Source of the DNA: a bacterium
Lineage (GTDB): Bacteria > JAMCPX01
Direction of reading: 5' to 3'
Assembly: GCA_021792615.1 (NCBI GenBank)
Contig: JAJYUJ010000008.1
Span: 14,579-78,578, forward strand
DNA: 64,000 nucleotides
Shown: in pieces, positions 17,644 to 27,113 of the stretch
Position numbering within the stretch: position 1 is the first letter of the stretch
How the letters are laid out: each line of letters starts with the position of its first letter
Notes under the pieces: generated by a model
Database searches by the model: none
What the model was told of the DNA's origin: nothing
Seen by the model: the letters and a program-made list of their open reading frames with translations, nothing else
Program-made: the position numbers and the translations under genes

Positions 17644-18138
17644 TCAGGGCTGTTTCTTTGATTTGCCTGAAAACAGCAGGTCGATGGCGAGCAGGATTGC
17701 TCCGACGGTGATCGCACTGTCCGCTACGTTGAACGCAGGCCAGTGCGTGTTTTTTACAAACACATCTATAAAATCCACAACGTAACCGAGCCGTATCCGA
17801 TCGATAACATTTCCAACCGCACCGCCCATGATCATGGATAATGCGATCATGGACAATCCGGTCATGTCCTTCGAAAACAGATATACAAAAAACAGTACAA
17901 TAAAAACGGCTACCGACAGCACCGTAAGCATCGTTGTCCGGAATATACACTGGCCGTTGTTGAACATACCGAAAGCAACCCCCCGGTTATAGACACTGAC
18001 GAGATCAAGGAAACCCGGGACGATAACAACCTGCCGGGTAAGGTAATGGACCACAAGGTATTTTGACACCTGATCCAGCAGCACGATAACAGCGGCTATC
18101 AGAACGAGGGTCGTCAGCCTCTGCTTTAAGGGTATCAT
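17644..18138 (-). CDS. lspA: Lipoprotein signal peptidase (signal peptidase II)
   Basis: 164 residues, an inner-membrane aspartic protease that cleaves prolipoproteins after lipidation. Four membrane segments are visible. The catalytic aspartates are Asp113 in GNVIDRI and Asp140 in FNVADSAI. The start MIPLKQ was chosen because it overlaps the ileS stop (TGATG), places the first membrane helix correctly and gives the usual length. The longer open frame upstream lies inside ileS. The ileS-lspA pair is a common arrangement. The window has at least four predicted lipoproteins that would need it. Confidence 0.96.
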   Translation of the reverse strand: MIPLKQRLTTLVLIAAVIVLLDQVSKYLVVHYLTRQVVIVPGFLDLVSVYNRGVAFGMFNNGQCIFRTTMLTVLSVAVFIVLFFVYLFSKDMTGLSMIALSMIMGGAVGNVIDRIRLGYVVDFIDVFVKNTHWPAFNVADSAITVGAILLAIDLLFSGKSKKQP

Positions 18139-20933
18139 CAACGGACCGCCTCGACACATCGTGTGCACAGCGTCGGATGCTGCGCGTCCTGACCCACCGA
18201 ATCCGAATAATTCCAGCACCGTTCGCATTTTTGCCCGTGCGCCTTTTGAATCTGCACGTTCAGGACATCTGTTCCCTGTTTTACTTCTACCTGGGAAACG
18301 ATAAAAAGCTCGGTCAGGGTATTTTTATATTTTTCCAGCAATGCCTTATCCTCTTTTCCGGCCTCAATGACAACCATCGTTTCCAGCGAAGAACCAATGG
18401 TCTTGTTTGCACGCTGTATCTCGATAGCCTTGTTGACCTCGTCCCGTATGAGTCTCAGCCTGCCGTAGTCCTGATATACCGTCGTGTCCGTTTCCGGGAA
18501 TACCCGGTGCCGGGCACTATCCGTTAAAAATATACTTTCTGTCCCTTTGTCCGGCATATATCGCCATACTTCTTCCGCCGTAAACGACAAGACCGGCGCA
18601 AGCATGGTAACAAGTGAAACAAGAATATCATACAGCACGGTCTGTCCGGAGCGCCGTGCTGTTGAAGTAGCTTTTGAAACATACAATCTGTCCTTGAGAA
18701 TATCCAGATAGAAAGAACTCAGATCGACGATACAGAAATCGAGGATTGCATGATAAACGATATGGAAATCATACTCACGATAAGCCCGGTCTATTCGTTT
18801 GACAAGCTCCGCGGTCTTATACAGCATATAACGATCGACCGCCTGCATATCCGCATATGCCGTCCGTCCTTGCGCAGGATCGAAATCATACAGGTTCCCC
18901 AATATGAATTTTATGGTATTCCGGATCTTTCGGTACGCCTCTTTCAATCGTTCCAGGATTTCCTTTGAAACACTGACGTCGCCTCTGAAATCCTCTGCGG
19001 AAACCCACAATCTCAGTACATCCGCGCCATACTTATCAATGACCTCCTGCGGTGCAACGACGTTGCCGAGCTGTTTGCTCATTTTTCTGCCCTTCTCGTC
19101 CACAACAAATCCATGGGTGAGTACGGCCCTGTACGGTACGCCGTGTCCCGCCGTCAGGGATGTAAGCAGTGTCGATTGGAACCATCCCCTATGTTGATCG
19201 CTGCCCTCGAGATAAAGGTCCGCAGGCCAGACAAGATTATCGGTATGTTTGAGCACCACCGCATGACTAACCCCGGAGTCGAACCACACGTCCAGAATAT
19301 TTTCTTCCTTCTCAAAACTTTTTCCGCCGCACTTCGGGCATGCATAGTCCGCCGGTATGAAGTCTCCGGCATCTTTTTCGAACCACGCATCAGCTCCTTT
19401 ATCTTTAAACAGTTGAGAAACGCGCAAAGCAATATCCGGGTCCGCTACACTCTGCCCGCATCCCTTGCAGTAGAACACCGGGATCGGCACACCCCATACG
19501 CGCTGCCGGGATATACACCAATCCGGTCTTGTTTCGAGCATGCCCTGAATCCTGTCTTTGCCCCATGAAGGTATCCACGCAACGCTATCTATTGCCTTCA
19601 ACGCTTCTTTTCTCAGGTCGTGCTTTTCAACGGAGATAAACCATTGTTCCGTGGCCCTCGTTATAACGGGCTTTTTGCACCGCCAGCAGTGCGGATATGC
19701 ATGAGGGTAGTCCTGCTGTTTTAACAGTGCACCATTTTCCTTGAGCTTTTCTATAATCTCTTTATTCGCATCGAATACGAACTTGCCGGCAAAAAACTCC
19801 ACCTCGTTCATGAATTTGCCATACCTGTCCACCGGTGAATAGACCTCAAGCCCGTACCGCTCTCCGGTCTTATAGTCATCTGCGCCGTGTCCCGGTGCAG
19901 TATGAACGCAACCCGTACCGATATCCGTTGTAACGTAATCCCCGAGCGTAATAAGAGAGTCCCTGTTATAAAAGGGATGTGACGCAATAATGCCTTCAAG
20001 CGTTTCGCCCTTAAAAATCCCTTTTACCTGCCCTTCTTTCCACCCCGGCAATATTTCCTTAAGACTCGCCAACAGCGGTTGGGCAACAATATAAATATAC
20101 TCTATTGGTTGTGACGGTACTCCCGGTACAAAAGAAACATCTGTTTTGACTTCGAAAGCAACGTACTCCAGTTCCGGGTGTACGGTAATGGCAAGGTTGG
20201 CTGGAAGTGTCCATGGTGTTGTCGTCCATATGACAAAATAAACATTTTTGCCCCTCAATGATGCCGGCAGCTTTCCTTTGTCGTCCTTGACCTTGAACCG
20301 GACATAGACAGAGGGAGAGACATGGTTTTCGTATTCGACTTCAGCCTCTGCAAGCGCGGTAGCGTCGTGAGCGCACCAGTAAACAGGCTTTTTGCCTTTA
20401 TACACATAGCCGTTGCGCATGATCTTCGACAGCTCTTCGACGATCGCCGCTTCATAGCCGTAATTCATGGTGAGGTAAGGCGCTTCCCACCTGCCGAGAA
20501 CCCCGAGCCGCATAAACTCCTGCCGCTGTATATCGACAAACTGCTGTGCAAATTTTCTGCATTCCCGGCGTATCTCGAGTTTCGACATCCCCTGTTTTTT
20601 CTGTCCCAGAGACTTATCGACATTATGTTCAATGGGCAAACCATGACAATCCCAGCCGGGCACGTACTCCGCTTTGAAACCGTGCATTGCTTTTTCCTTG
20701 ATGATAATATCTTTCAGAATCTTGTTGAGCGCATGGCCTATGTGTATGTGTCCATTCGCATACGGAGGTCCGTCATGAAGCATAAAGGTTGCACCGGAGC
20801 TGTTTTTCCTGATGATCTTTTCATAGATGGCATTCTCCTCCCAGAACTTGAGAATATCCGGCTCTTTTTTGGGAAGGTCCGCCTTCATCGGAAAATCGGT
20901 CTTCGGTAAATTCAACGTGTTCTTGTAATCCAT
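18138..20933 (-). CDS. ileS: Isoleucyl-tRNA synthetase
   Basis: 931 residues, class I aminoacyl-tRNA synthetase. The HIGH motif appears as GHIHIGHALNK near residue 60, the KMSKS loop as GRKMSKQLGN, and the editing domain lies between. The C-terminal zinc finger (CERCWNY and CTRCVEA) is complete, which is the usual bacterial type. There is no T-box-like leader in the 98 bp before it. It is cotranscribed with lspA (overlapping stop and start) and probably follows mgsA. Confidence 0.97.
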   Translation of the reverse strand: MDYKNTLNLPKTDFPMKADLPKKEPDILKFWEENAIYEKIIRKNSSGATFMLHDGPPYANGHIHIGHALNKILKDIIIKEKAMHGFKAEYVPGWDCHGLPIEHNVDKSLGQKKQGMSKLEIRRECRKFAQQFVDIQRQEFMRLGVLGRWEAPYLTMNYGYEAAIVEELSKIMRNGYVYKGKKPVYWCAHDATALAEAEVEYENHVSPSVYVRFKVKDDKGKLPASLRGKNVYFVIWTTTPWTLPANLAITVHPELEYVAFEVKTDVSFVPGVPSQPIEYIYIVAQPLLASLKEILPGWKEGQVKGIFKGETLEGIIASHPFYNRDSLITLGDYVTTDIGTGCVHTAPGHGADDYKTGERYGLEVYSPVDRYGKFMNEVEFFAGKFVFDANKEIIEKLKENGALLKQQDYPHAYPHCWRCKKPVITRATEQWFISVEKHDLRKEALKAIDSVAWIPSWGKDRIQGMLETRPDWCISRQRVWGVPIPVFYCKGCGQSVADPDIALRVSQLFKDKGADAWFEKDAGDFIPADYACPKCGGKSFEKEENILDVWFDSGVSHAVVLKHTDNLVWPADLYLEGSDQHRGWFQSTLLTSLTAGHGVPYRAVLTHGFVVDEKGRKMSKQLGNVVAPQEVIDKYGADVLRLWVSAEDFRGDVSVSKEILERLKEAYRKIRNTIKFILGNLYDFDPAQGRTAYADMQAVDRYMLYKTAELVKRIDRAYREYDFHIVYHAILDFCIVDLSSFYLDILKDRLYVSKATSTARRSGQTVLYDILVSLVTMLAPVLSFTAEEVWRYMPDKGTESIFLTDSARHRVFPETDTTVYQDYGRLRLIRDEVNKAIEIQRANKTIGSSLETMVVIEAGKEDKALLEKYKNTLTELFIVSQVEVKQGTDVLNVQIQKAHGQKCERCWNYSDSVGQDAQHPTLCTRCVEAVR

Positions 20934-21031
20934 AATAACTTAACACTTTAAATGAATAACGAACACTCTGTCAAGCACCTACGTGCCGGTTCGTGATTTG
21001 CCAACGTATGTTCCCGGTGAATGTGCCGCTA

Positions 21032-21433
21032 TCAGTGAGGAATATTTGTCTTTTTTTTGTCAAACATGGGCGATGAGATCAAAAAATCCGCCGTTGCCCT
21101 GTTGCAGGCCATGGGGATGTTGTACAGCACGGCAAGCCTCAGCAGAGCTTTCACGTCGACGTCGTGCGGCTGCGGTGTCAGAGGGTCCCATAAAAAAATG
21201 AGTATATCTATCTTTCCTTCTGCGATCATGGCGCCCGTTTGCGCATCCCCGCCGTGAGGCCCGCTCAGTAAAAGGTTCACCTCGAGCCCCGTATGTCTTT
21301 TTATTTCCTGTCCGGTAGACCGGGTCGCATAAACGGTGTATTCTCTGAGTGTTCCTTCATTGTATTTTACCCATTCCACAAGGTCCAGCTTTTTAGAATC
21401 ATGCGCAACAAGCGCAATGACCTTATTGTTCAT
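21032..21433 (-). CDS. mgsA: Methylglyoxal synthase
   Basis: 133 residues. It converts dihydroxyacetone phosphate to methylglyoxal and phosphate, a bypass that relieves sugar-phosphate build-up. The signature [12 protein letters not shown] carries Asp63, and [12 protein letters not shown] holds His90 and Asp93, matching the catalytic residues of the E. coli enzyme. The start MNNKVIAL (21433) follows AAAGGAGAC; an upstream in-frame Met adds 15 atypical residues and was not used. It lies between mnmE and ileS on the same strand. Confidence 0.93.
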   Translation of the reverse strand: MNNKVIALVAHDSKKLDLVEWVKYNEGTLREYTVYATRSTGQEIKRHTGLEVNLLLSGPHGGDAQTGAMIAEGKIDILIFLWDPLTPQPHDVDVKALLRLAVLYNIPMACNRATADFLISSPMFDKKKTNIPH

Positions 21434-21508
21434 AGAAAAAGTCTCCTTTTTTTGTTTTGTCCCGTCCCTGTCCCGCAACCCGGGAATAAAGTAACGGTTC
21501 CATGGGTC

Positions 21509-22897
21509 TTACTTGCCTATGCAGAATTCTGCAAAGATCTTATCGAGTATATCCTGCGATGTCACTTCTCCGGTAAGCTCTTTCAGTCCGACAAGCGCGC
21601 TGTCGACTTCTTCGGCGACAATTTCCGGGAATGCCTGTTGATCGATAAGATTGATGGCTGCATTTAAGGAAAGCTCTATATGTTCCAGTGCCTGCTTATG
21701 CCGGTACCTGTTTATGACCGGCGCATTCTCGATCGAGGGCGATAGAGCGGGTCCTGAAACGCCCTGTACGAGTGACTCGACGCCTTCGCGCGTTTTAGCC
21801 GATACCGGGAATACGGAATAATCCTCAAATGCATTTTTTGCCTGTTCAATCTGGTCTGCGGATGCAATATCCACTTTGTTTATCGCGATAATGACATTGT
21901 CCTTGTGCTCTTGTGCGATCGAGAGTTCTTCGTCGTAACGAGACGCTGCCGCCGGATCAATAACAATGATGACGATATCCGATTTTTCTACCCTGCTGCG
22001 GGTCATCTCCATACCAAGCTTTTCGATAGGCTCTTCGCTGTTCCGGATCCCCGCAGTGTCGGTAAATACGAGTTTTACGCCTTTGTGGTTGATTACTTCT
22101 TCTATATAGTCCCTCGTCGTTCCCGGATGGGGTGTAACTATGGCCCTGTTTTCTCCGACGATTGCGTTAAAAAGGCTTGATTTGCCCGCGTTGGGCCTTC
22201 CAATCAATACAACGTGTATGCCTTCCCGTATAATTTTTGCATGGTCGTAACTTTTCAATACGTGTACGACCTCATCATGCGCAGCCTGCAGTATGAACTT
22301 CAGATCGAACAATTGCTTTGGGGAAGCTTCCTCCTCCGGAAAATCTATCAGCACTTCTAAGTTTGTTTTTACCTGAACGAGCTTTTTCTTTATCGAAGAA
22401 ATAAACTCGGACAGTACGCCCGAAATCTGTTTTATTGCCTGCACTCTCGCAGCGTCTGTATCCGCCCGAACAAGATCCAAAACCGCTTCCGCCTGTAACA
22501 GATCCATCTTGCCATTCAAAAATGCCCGTCTGGTAAATTCTCCCCTGTCTGCAAGCCTTGCCCCGGCCTTCAATACTCTCTGCAAAACGGAGTTGATGAC
22601 ATTCGAACCTCCGTGCGTGTATATCTCCACCATTTCCTCCCCGGTGTAGGTTTTGCCGGCTTTCATAAAAGCGATCAATACCTGATCGAGAGAAGAGGTG
22701 TTTGCCCCATTCATAACAGAACCCCGGTACAATCTGTGGCTCTGATATTTTTTTATGGGTTTTGAAGGTAAAAATATCTCCCGGAATATTTGGTATGCCT
22801 TGTTGCCGCTCAGCCGGACTATGCCTATGGCGCCTTCACCCTGGGCCGTGCTTATGGCAGCAATGGTGTCGGTTGTTACGATTGTATTTTTTTTCAT
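21509..22897 (-). CDS. mnmE: tRNA modification GTPase MnmE (TrmE)
   Basis: 462 residues, partner of MnmG in U34 modification. The N-terminal folate-binding domain, the helical domain and the inserted G domain are all present: P-loop GRPNAGKSSLFN, DTAG, and NKVD. The protein ends FCIGK with the essential Cys at 459. It is divergent from dnaA across the probable origin; mnmE close to dnaA is a common ancestral arrangement. Confidence 0.97.
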   Translation of the reverse strand: MKKNTIVTTDTIAAISTAQGEGAIGIVRLSGNKAYQIFREIFLPSKPIKKYQSHRLYRGSVMNGANTSSLDQVLIAFMKAGKTYTGEEMVEIYTHGGSNVINSVLQRVLKAGARLADRGEFTRRAFLNGKMDLLQAEAVLDLVRADTDAARVQAIKQISGVLSEFISSIKKKLVQVKTNLEVLIDFPEEEASPKQLFDLKFILQAAHDEVVHVLKSYDHAKIIREGIHVVLIGRPNAGKSSLFNAIVGENRAIVTPHPGTTRDYIEEVINHKGVKLVFTDTAGIRNSEEPIEKLGMEMTRSRVEKSDIVIIVIDPAAASRYDEELSIAQEHKDNVIIAINKVDIASADQIEQAKNAFEDYSVFPVSAKTREGVESLVQGVSGPALSPSIENAPVINRYRHKQALEHIELSLNAAINLIDQQAFPEIVAEEVDSALVGLKELTGEVTSQDILDKIFAEFCIGK

Positions 22898-23375
22898 AGT
22901 ACTGTTTTATTCAGTTTAATCTTTTACCGCTTGTCACGGCAACGATTATAAAACCTATTCCTATTCTGTGCATATTCATGTACAAGTGTCAATCTGACAG
23001 AGAGTATCCACTCTCAAAAACCTTCCCGGTTTGCCGCTCAATGTTTGCTATCATCAAAAGCTTGACAAGCAGGAATTATAGCATAATATGAAGTTGTGAA
23101 AAAGACTAAATTACTTTTATATTTCAATAAGTTAGTCAATAACAACACTTTGTGGTCAGTTTTTTACACTATACCATATATTGTTTATATTTAATGGTTT
23201 TTTTTCGCATGAAAAGCAGGGGAAAAGCACAGAAAATGAATGGTAACTATTTGTATTATATATACTTTACAGGTTTTCCACAGGTGTTGAAAAACTTGTG
23301 TGTTTCTCATGCTGGTTTGCTTTTGATCTCAACAAGTTACACTACAAGTTATATGATAATTATAAGGGGGCCTCT
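22898..23375. other. oriC: Probable replication origin region (mnmE-dnaA gap)
   Basis: A 478-bp non-coding gap, AT-rich in its right half, from which mnmE and its neighbours run left and dnaA and dnaN run right. It contains a DnaA-box-like TTTTCCACA at 23274-23282 and a weaker TGTGAAAAA at 23095-23103. The gene context is the main support. An alternative or second unwinding region is the dnaA-dnaN spacer. Confidence 0.55.
23274..23282 (+). promoter_or_regulatory. DnaA-box-like site
   Basis: TTTTCCACA differs by one base from the DnaA box TTATCCACA. It lies 93 bp before the dnaA start, where autoregulation and origin binding are common. Confidence 0.45.
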
Positions 23376-24692
23376 ATGGAAGCGTGGGAAAAAATAAAAA
23401 AAGAATTGATTAATATTTATAAGGATACCAACGACGATCCGTGGATAACTATCTTAAATCCTTTAAGTTTTAATGATAACTCCCTTATACTTGGGGTACC
23501 TGATGATTTTTCATTAGACTGGATAAAAACTCACTATCACTCTGATATATTGAAATTGGCAAGGTCTATAATCGGCGACGGAACAAATGTCGAGTTGGTA
23601 ATCGACCATAGAGAAGAAATCGATGTTGAAAGTCACGCTTTTTTACCTAATATAGGGTTTACCCATCTCAATAATTCAAAAGGCCTTTTAAAAAACTATA
23701 CCTTTGATAATTATGTGGTAGGCGAATCAAATAAATTTGCAAGCGCTGCCGCGGTTGCCGTTTCTCAAAACCCGGGCAGGTCATATAATCCTCTTTTTAT
23801 ATACGGCGGTGTCGGACTCGGCAAAACACACGTTATCAATGCGATCGGCAACCTCATCGACGATGAACATAAAGGGTTGAATATCATTTATATGACCACG
23901 GAAAATTTCGTTAACGATCTTGTGAATCATCTGAGAGACAGGAAAATGGATATTTTCAGGGAGGTCTATAGAAATTGCGATGTGCTGCTTATCGATGATA
24001 TTCAGTTTATTTCGAATAAGGAGCGATCCCAGGAAGAAATGTTTCATACATTCAATACGCTGTATGAAGAAAAGAAACAGATAGTATTTACGTCCGATAA
24101 ACTCCCCAAAGAAATTCCCAATATAGAGGAGCGGCTGAGAAGCAGGTTCGAGATGGGTCTTATCGCAGACATACAGGTACCCGACATAGAAACGAAGGTA
24201 GCTATTATAAAAAAGAAGGCAGAGAGTGACCGTATCGAGATCGATGATGAAATAGCTTTTTTCCTGGCATACAACACCCAATCGAACATACGGGAACTCG
24301 AAGGCTATCTTACCCGGTTGTCCGCGTATGCAATTTTGACAAAGACAAAGCTGAATATCCACGTTGCAAAAGAAGTTTTATCCGGTCTCATTAGAAAAAA
24401 GGATAAATGGCTTACCATAGATGATATCCAGAAAGCAGTAGCCATGCATTTCAAAATAAAAGTTTCAGACCTTCTTTCTACGAAGAGAATGAAGTTTATA
24501 GCCCTCCCCAGGCAGGTGGCAATGTTTTTGTCCCGCACGCTCACCAATGCTTCTTATCCTGAAATAGGACTCCAATTTGGGAACAAGGACCATTCAACCG
24601 TCATTCACTCCGTCAATAAAATAACAGAGATGATAAAGGACAATCAAAGTATAAAAGATGCTGTTGAAAAAATCAAAAAAGGTTTAGGATAA
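23376..24692 (+). CDS. dnaA: Chromosomal replication initiator DnaA
   Basis: 438 residues from the start MEAWEK, chosen because AAGGGGG precedes it and the family starts there; a longer in-frame extension is atypical. Domain I is at about 1-75 and domain II is short. The AAA+ domain carries Walker A GGVGLGKT (144-151) and Walker B VLLIDDIQF. The C-terminal helix-turn-helix with the GNKDHSTVIHSV signature binds DnaA boxes. It is followed by dnaN after 185 bp, the classical origin arrangement. Confidence 0.97.
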   Translation: MEAWEKIKKELINIYKDTNDDPWITILNPLSFNDNSLILGVPDDFSLDWIKTHYHSDILKLARSIIGDGTNVELVIDHREEIDVESHAFLPNIGFTHLNNSKGLLKNYTFDNYVVGESNKFASAAAVAVSQNPGRSYNPLFIYGGVGLGKTHVINAIGNLIDDEHKGLNIIYMTTENFVNDLVNHLRDRKMDIFREVYRNCDVLLIDDIQFISNKERSQEEMFHTFNTLYEEKKQIVFTSDKLPKEIPNIEERLRSRFEMGLIADIQVPDIETKVAIIKKKAESDRIEIDDEIAFFLAYNTQSNIRELEGYLTRLSAYAILTKTKLNIHVAKEVLSGLIRKKDKWLTIDDIQKAVAMHFKIKVSDLLSTKRMKFIALPRQVAMFLSRTLTNASYPEIGLQFGNKDHSTVIHSVNKITEMIKDNQSIKDAVEKIKKGLG

Positions 24693-24877
24693 GAGAGTGA
24701 TAAAGTTGTTGAAAAAGTACAATTTATTTTTTATAGTGTTTATCAACAGAATAAGAACAATAGATTAAACAGGAATTATGAATTGTTTATATAAAAAATT
24801 CAATAACATAAGATAATAATTATTTTATAAACATGCTTTACTACTACTAAAAATATAAAGACTATTAGGAGAGAATA
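24693..24877 (+). other. AT-rich dnaA-dnaN spacer with DnaA-box-like site
   Basis: 185 bp, very AT-rich. It contains TTATCAACA at 24740-24748, one mismatch from the DnaA box, and long A/T tracts suited to unwinding. It could be part of the origin or simply the dnaN leader. Confidence 0.4.
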
Positions 24878-25972
24878 ATGGAATTTACAATAGATAAAAG
24901 AATTTTGCTGATAGAAGTAAGCAAGGTTATCGGTGCAACGGAGCGAAAAGCTACAATGCCTATTTTATCAAATATATTATTAAAAGCGGAGAAGGGGACT
25001 CTTAAGATAACGGGAACGGATTTGGAAGTTACGATAATAAGCATCATCAACTGTAATATTGTATCGGAAGGACAGGTATCCATTCCTGCAAAGAAATTTT
25101 ATGATTATATCAGAGAATTGCCGGACAGGGACATCAACATAAAAAAAGAAGACGGTTTTATAGAGATCAGTACGGAAAAGATTTCCGGCAGATTAAAGGT
25201 GTTACAGGCAGAGGATTTTCCACATATAGACGAATACAAGGGAAGTTATACGAAGGTATCGTATGAACAATTATTAAAGATGATCGATAAAACAATCTAT
25301 GCAACGTCAATCGATGAAGTAAAATATAGCTTGAATGGTGTTTATATAGAAAAGGCCCTCGATAGTCTGCGTTGTGTTGCGACGGACAGTCACCGTCTTG
25401 CTCTGTACGAGGATGAAAGTCTAAAATCTATAGAGGGTCTTACAAAAGGTATCATCGTTCCAAGAAAAGGTCTGTATGAAATAAAGAAAATCGGCACGGA
25501 AAATGAAATAAATATCGCGGTAGAAAAAAATAAAAATTTAATTGTGAATATAGGGAATACGATTATACAAATACGGTTACTGGATTATGATTTTCCGGAT
25601 TATAAATCGGTTTTACCTTCCGAAACAACAATAAATATAAAAATAAAAAAAGATATTTTGGTGTCCGCGGTCAAAAGGGCACAATCGATATATCAGGAAA
25701 AAATATCGCGGGTTGTATTGGACATACAGAAAGACACAATCATCGTCGAGAGCAACGAACCCGATATCGGTGAAGTAAAGGAAGAAATAGAGATCGACTA
25801 TAAAGGTAATCCGCTGAAAATAGGGTTTAATGGCAAATACCTGCTCGATTGTTTGAACTCTATGGACGGCGAATTCGTATCCATGGGTTTCAATAACGAA
25901 CAAAGCGCAAGTACGTTTTTTGCGGACGACAATAAAAAGCATATGAACCTCATCATGCCGATGAGGATGTAA
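24878..25972 (+). CDS. dnaN: DNA polymerase III beta sliding clamp
   Basis: 364 residues. Three repeated clamp folds are recognisable: the start KRILLIEVSKVIGATERKA, the middle YSLNGVYIE with CVATDSHRLALY, and the C-terminal LIMPMRM that forms part of the protein-binding cleft. Expected to form a dimeric ring that holds polymerase and MutS on DNA. AGGAGAG precedes the ATG. Confidence 0.96.
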   Translation: MEFTIDKRILLIEVSKVIGATERKATMPILSNILLKAEKGTLKITGTDLEVTIISIINCNIVSEGQVSIPAKKFYDYIRELPDRDINIKKEDGFIEISTEKISGRLKVLQAEDFPHIDEYKGSYTKVSYEQLLKMIDKTIYATSIDEVKYSLNGVYIEKALDSLRCVATDSHRLALYEDESLKSIEGLTKGIIVPRKGLYEIKKIGTENEINIAVEKNKNLIVNIGNTIIQIRLLDYDFPDYKSVLPSETTINIKIKKDILVSAVKRAQSIYQEKISRVVLDIQKDTIIVESNEPDIGEVKEEIEIDYKGNPLKIGFNGKYLLDCLNSMDGEFVSMGFNNEQSASTFFADDNKKHMNLIMPMRM

Positions 25973-25985
25973 TCCCGGTCAGGGA

Positions 25986-26002
25986 ACCGGCCAAAGGCCG
26001 GT
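25986..26002 (+). terminator. Hairpin after dnaN
   Basis: ACCGGCC, AAA, GGCCGGT: a perfect 7-bp stem 14 bp after the stop. No T run follows, so it may be a transcript end stabiliser or a weak terminator. Confidence 0.35.
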
Positions 26003-26119
26003 AAGTCTTCTGACTTTTACGTGGCTTTATACAAACCCTTTCAATAAGGAAATTTTTCGCAGTATGCCCGCCATACGAGGATGGGCTTATGAACGGGATA
26101 AAGGATAAGAGGTGAAACT

Positions 26120-26623
26120 ATGAAAAAAATGACCGAACAGAACTTGAGAGCGGCTTTTGCGGGAGAGTCTCAGGCTCACATGCGTTATTTGATTTTTTCC
26201 GAAAAAGCCGAAAAAGAAAAGAAAACAAATCTTGCACGCCTTTTTAAGGCTATCTCTTTTGCCGAACAGGTACATGCTACCAACCATTACCGGGCACTCG
26301 GGGAGATCCGGGACTCATCGAATAATCTTCAGGAAGGCATAGACGGAGAAACGTACGAAGTGGAAGATATGTACCCTGCATATAAAGCAGTCGCCGAACT
26401 CCAGAAAGAACAATCCGCGGTCAGGACTACAAACTATGCGCTGGAAGCGGAAAAGATACACGAAGAAATGTATAAAACCGCAAAACAAACGGTTGATCAG
26501 GGAAAGGACATAGAAATCGGAGACATGTATATATGCGATATCTGCGGATACACGGTCGAAGGGGAAGCTCCTGCCGTCTGTCCGATCTGCGGCGCGAAAA
26601 TAGAAAGGTTTAAAAAATTCTAA
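26120..26623 (+). CDS. rbr: Rubrerythrin
   Basis: 167 residues. The N-terminal ferritin-like domain supplies a diiron site (Glu residues in GESQAHMRY and SFAEQVHATNHYR). The C-terminal rubredoxin-like domain has two CxxC pairs (CDICGY and CPICGA). Reduces hydrogen peroxide in the cytoplasm of anaerobes. Ribosome site AAGAGG. A strong hairpin follows the stop. Confidence 0.95.
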   Translation: MKKMTEQNLRAAFAGESQAHMRYLIFSEKAEKEKKTNLARLFKAISFAEQVHATNHYRALGEIRDSSNNLQEGIDGETYEVEDMYPAYKAVAELQKEQSAVRTTNYALEAEKIHEEMYKTAKQTVDQGKDIEIGDMYICDICGYTVEGEAPAVCPICGAKIERFKKF

Positions 26624-26630
26624 AAAAGAA

Positions 26631-26655
26631 GGGGGCAGGTTTTCTCCCAGCCCCC
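26631..26655. terminator. Shared terminator of convergent genes
   Basis: GGGGGC ... GCCCCC stem, T-rich on the plus side and A-rich on the other, placed between the stops of rubrerythrin and the convergent small membrane protein. Confidence 0.6.
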
Positions 26656-26660
26656 TTTGG

Positions 26661-26882
26661 TTATTTCTTTTCTCCCTGCTGCGGTTGATCAGGCTTTTTT
26701 ACCGTAGAGATCCCTGCAACCCGATACAGAGGACAGTAGTTTATACTCCCCGTCAGTATGGGAATAAAGCCTATGAGTCCCACCCATCTCCATGCAGAAT
26801 GTACCCAAAAGATCATAGAGATTAACAGCAACCCTATTATCCAGCGTATGATTTTATCTGTCGATCCGACATTTTTTTCCAT
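26661..26882 (-). CDS. Small inner-membrane protein (DUF2892 type)
   Basis: 73 residues from MEKNVGSTDK. AGGAGG precedes this ATG and the family begins here; a longer open frame upstream was not used. Two hydrophobic segments (IIRWIIGLLLISMIFW, then VGLIGFIPILTGSI) surround a short loop and are followed by CPLY and a polar tail, the layout of DUF2892/YgaP-type membrane domains. Function unknown; it is often found with sulfur or redox genes. Confidence 0.8.
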   Translation of the reverse strand: MEKNVGSTDKIIRWIIGLLLISMIFWVHSAWRWVGLIGFIPILTGSINYCPLYRVAGISTVKKPDQPQQGEKK

Positions 26883-27026
26883 ACACACCTCCTGAGGCAT
26901 AACATATACCATATATAAAAAAATACAAGAACAAGGCCGCAGGATTTTACCCGGCATCGTCTTTAACTCCTCCCCTGCTCCGAATAAATCCATAAAACAC
27001 CCGCAGGCATTTTCCGGTTCATCCAC

Positions 27027-27090
27027 AAATGCATTTGAAAAACAGGGAAGTTTGTATATAGTTGCAATGTGCAATAAAGAGAGTAAATAT
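27027..27090 (+). repeat. Degenerate end of the A/B element family
   Basis: AATGCATTTGAAAAACAGGG, then AGTTT and GCAATGTGCAATAA, match about 21 of 27 and 11 of 14 bases of the left part of element A2. No right end is visible. Located just before mtnP. Confidence 0.3.
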
Positions 27091-27113
27091 CATTCCAGAA
27101 AAGGAGATAAGAT

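Noticed and set aside
20934-21031. T-box leader of ileS
   Set aside because: The gap is only 98 bp with no specifier or antiterminator motif.
23152-23397. 81-codon open frame between mnmE and dnaA
   Set aside because: AT-rich origin region, no ribosome site, overlaps the dnaA start and has no family features.
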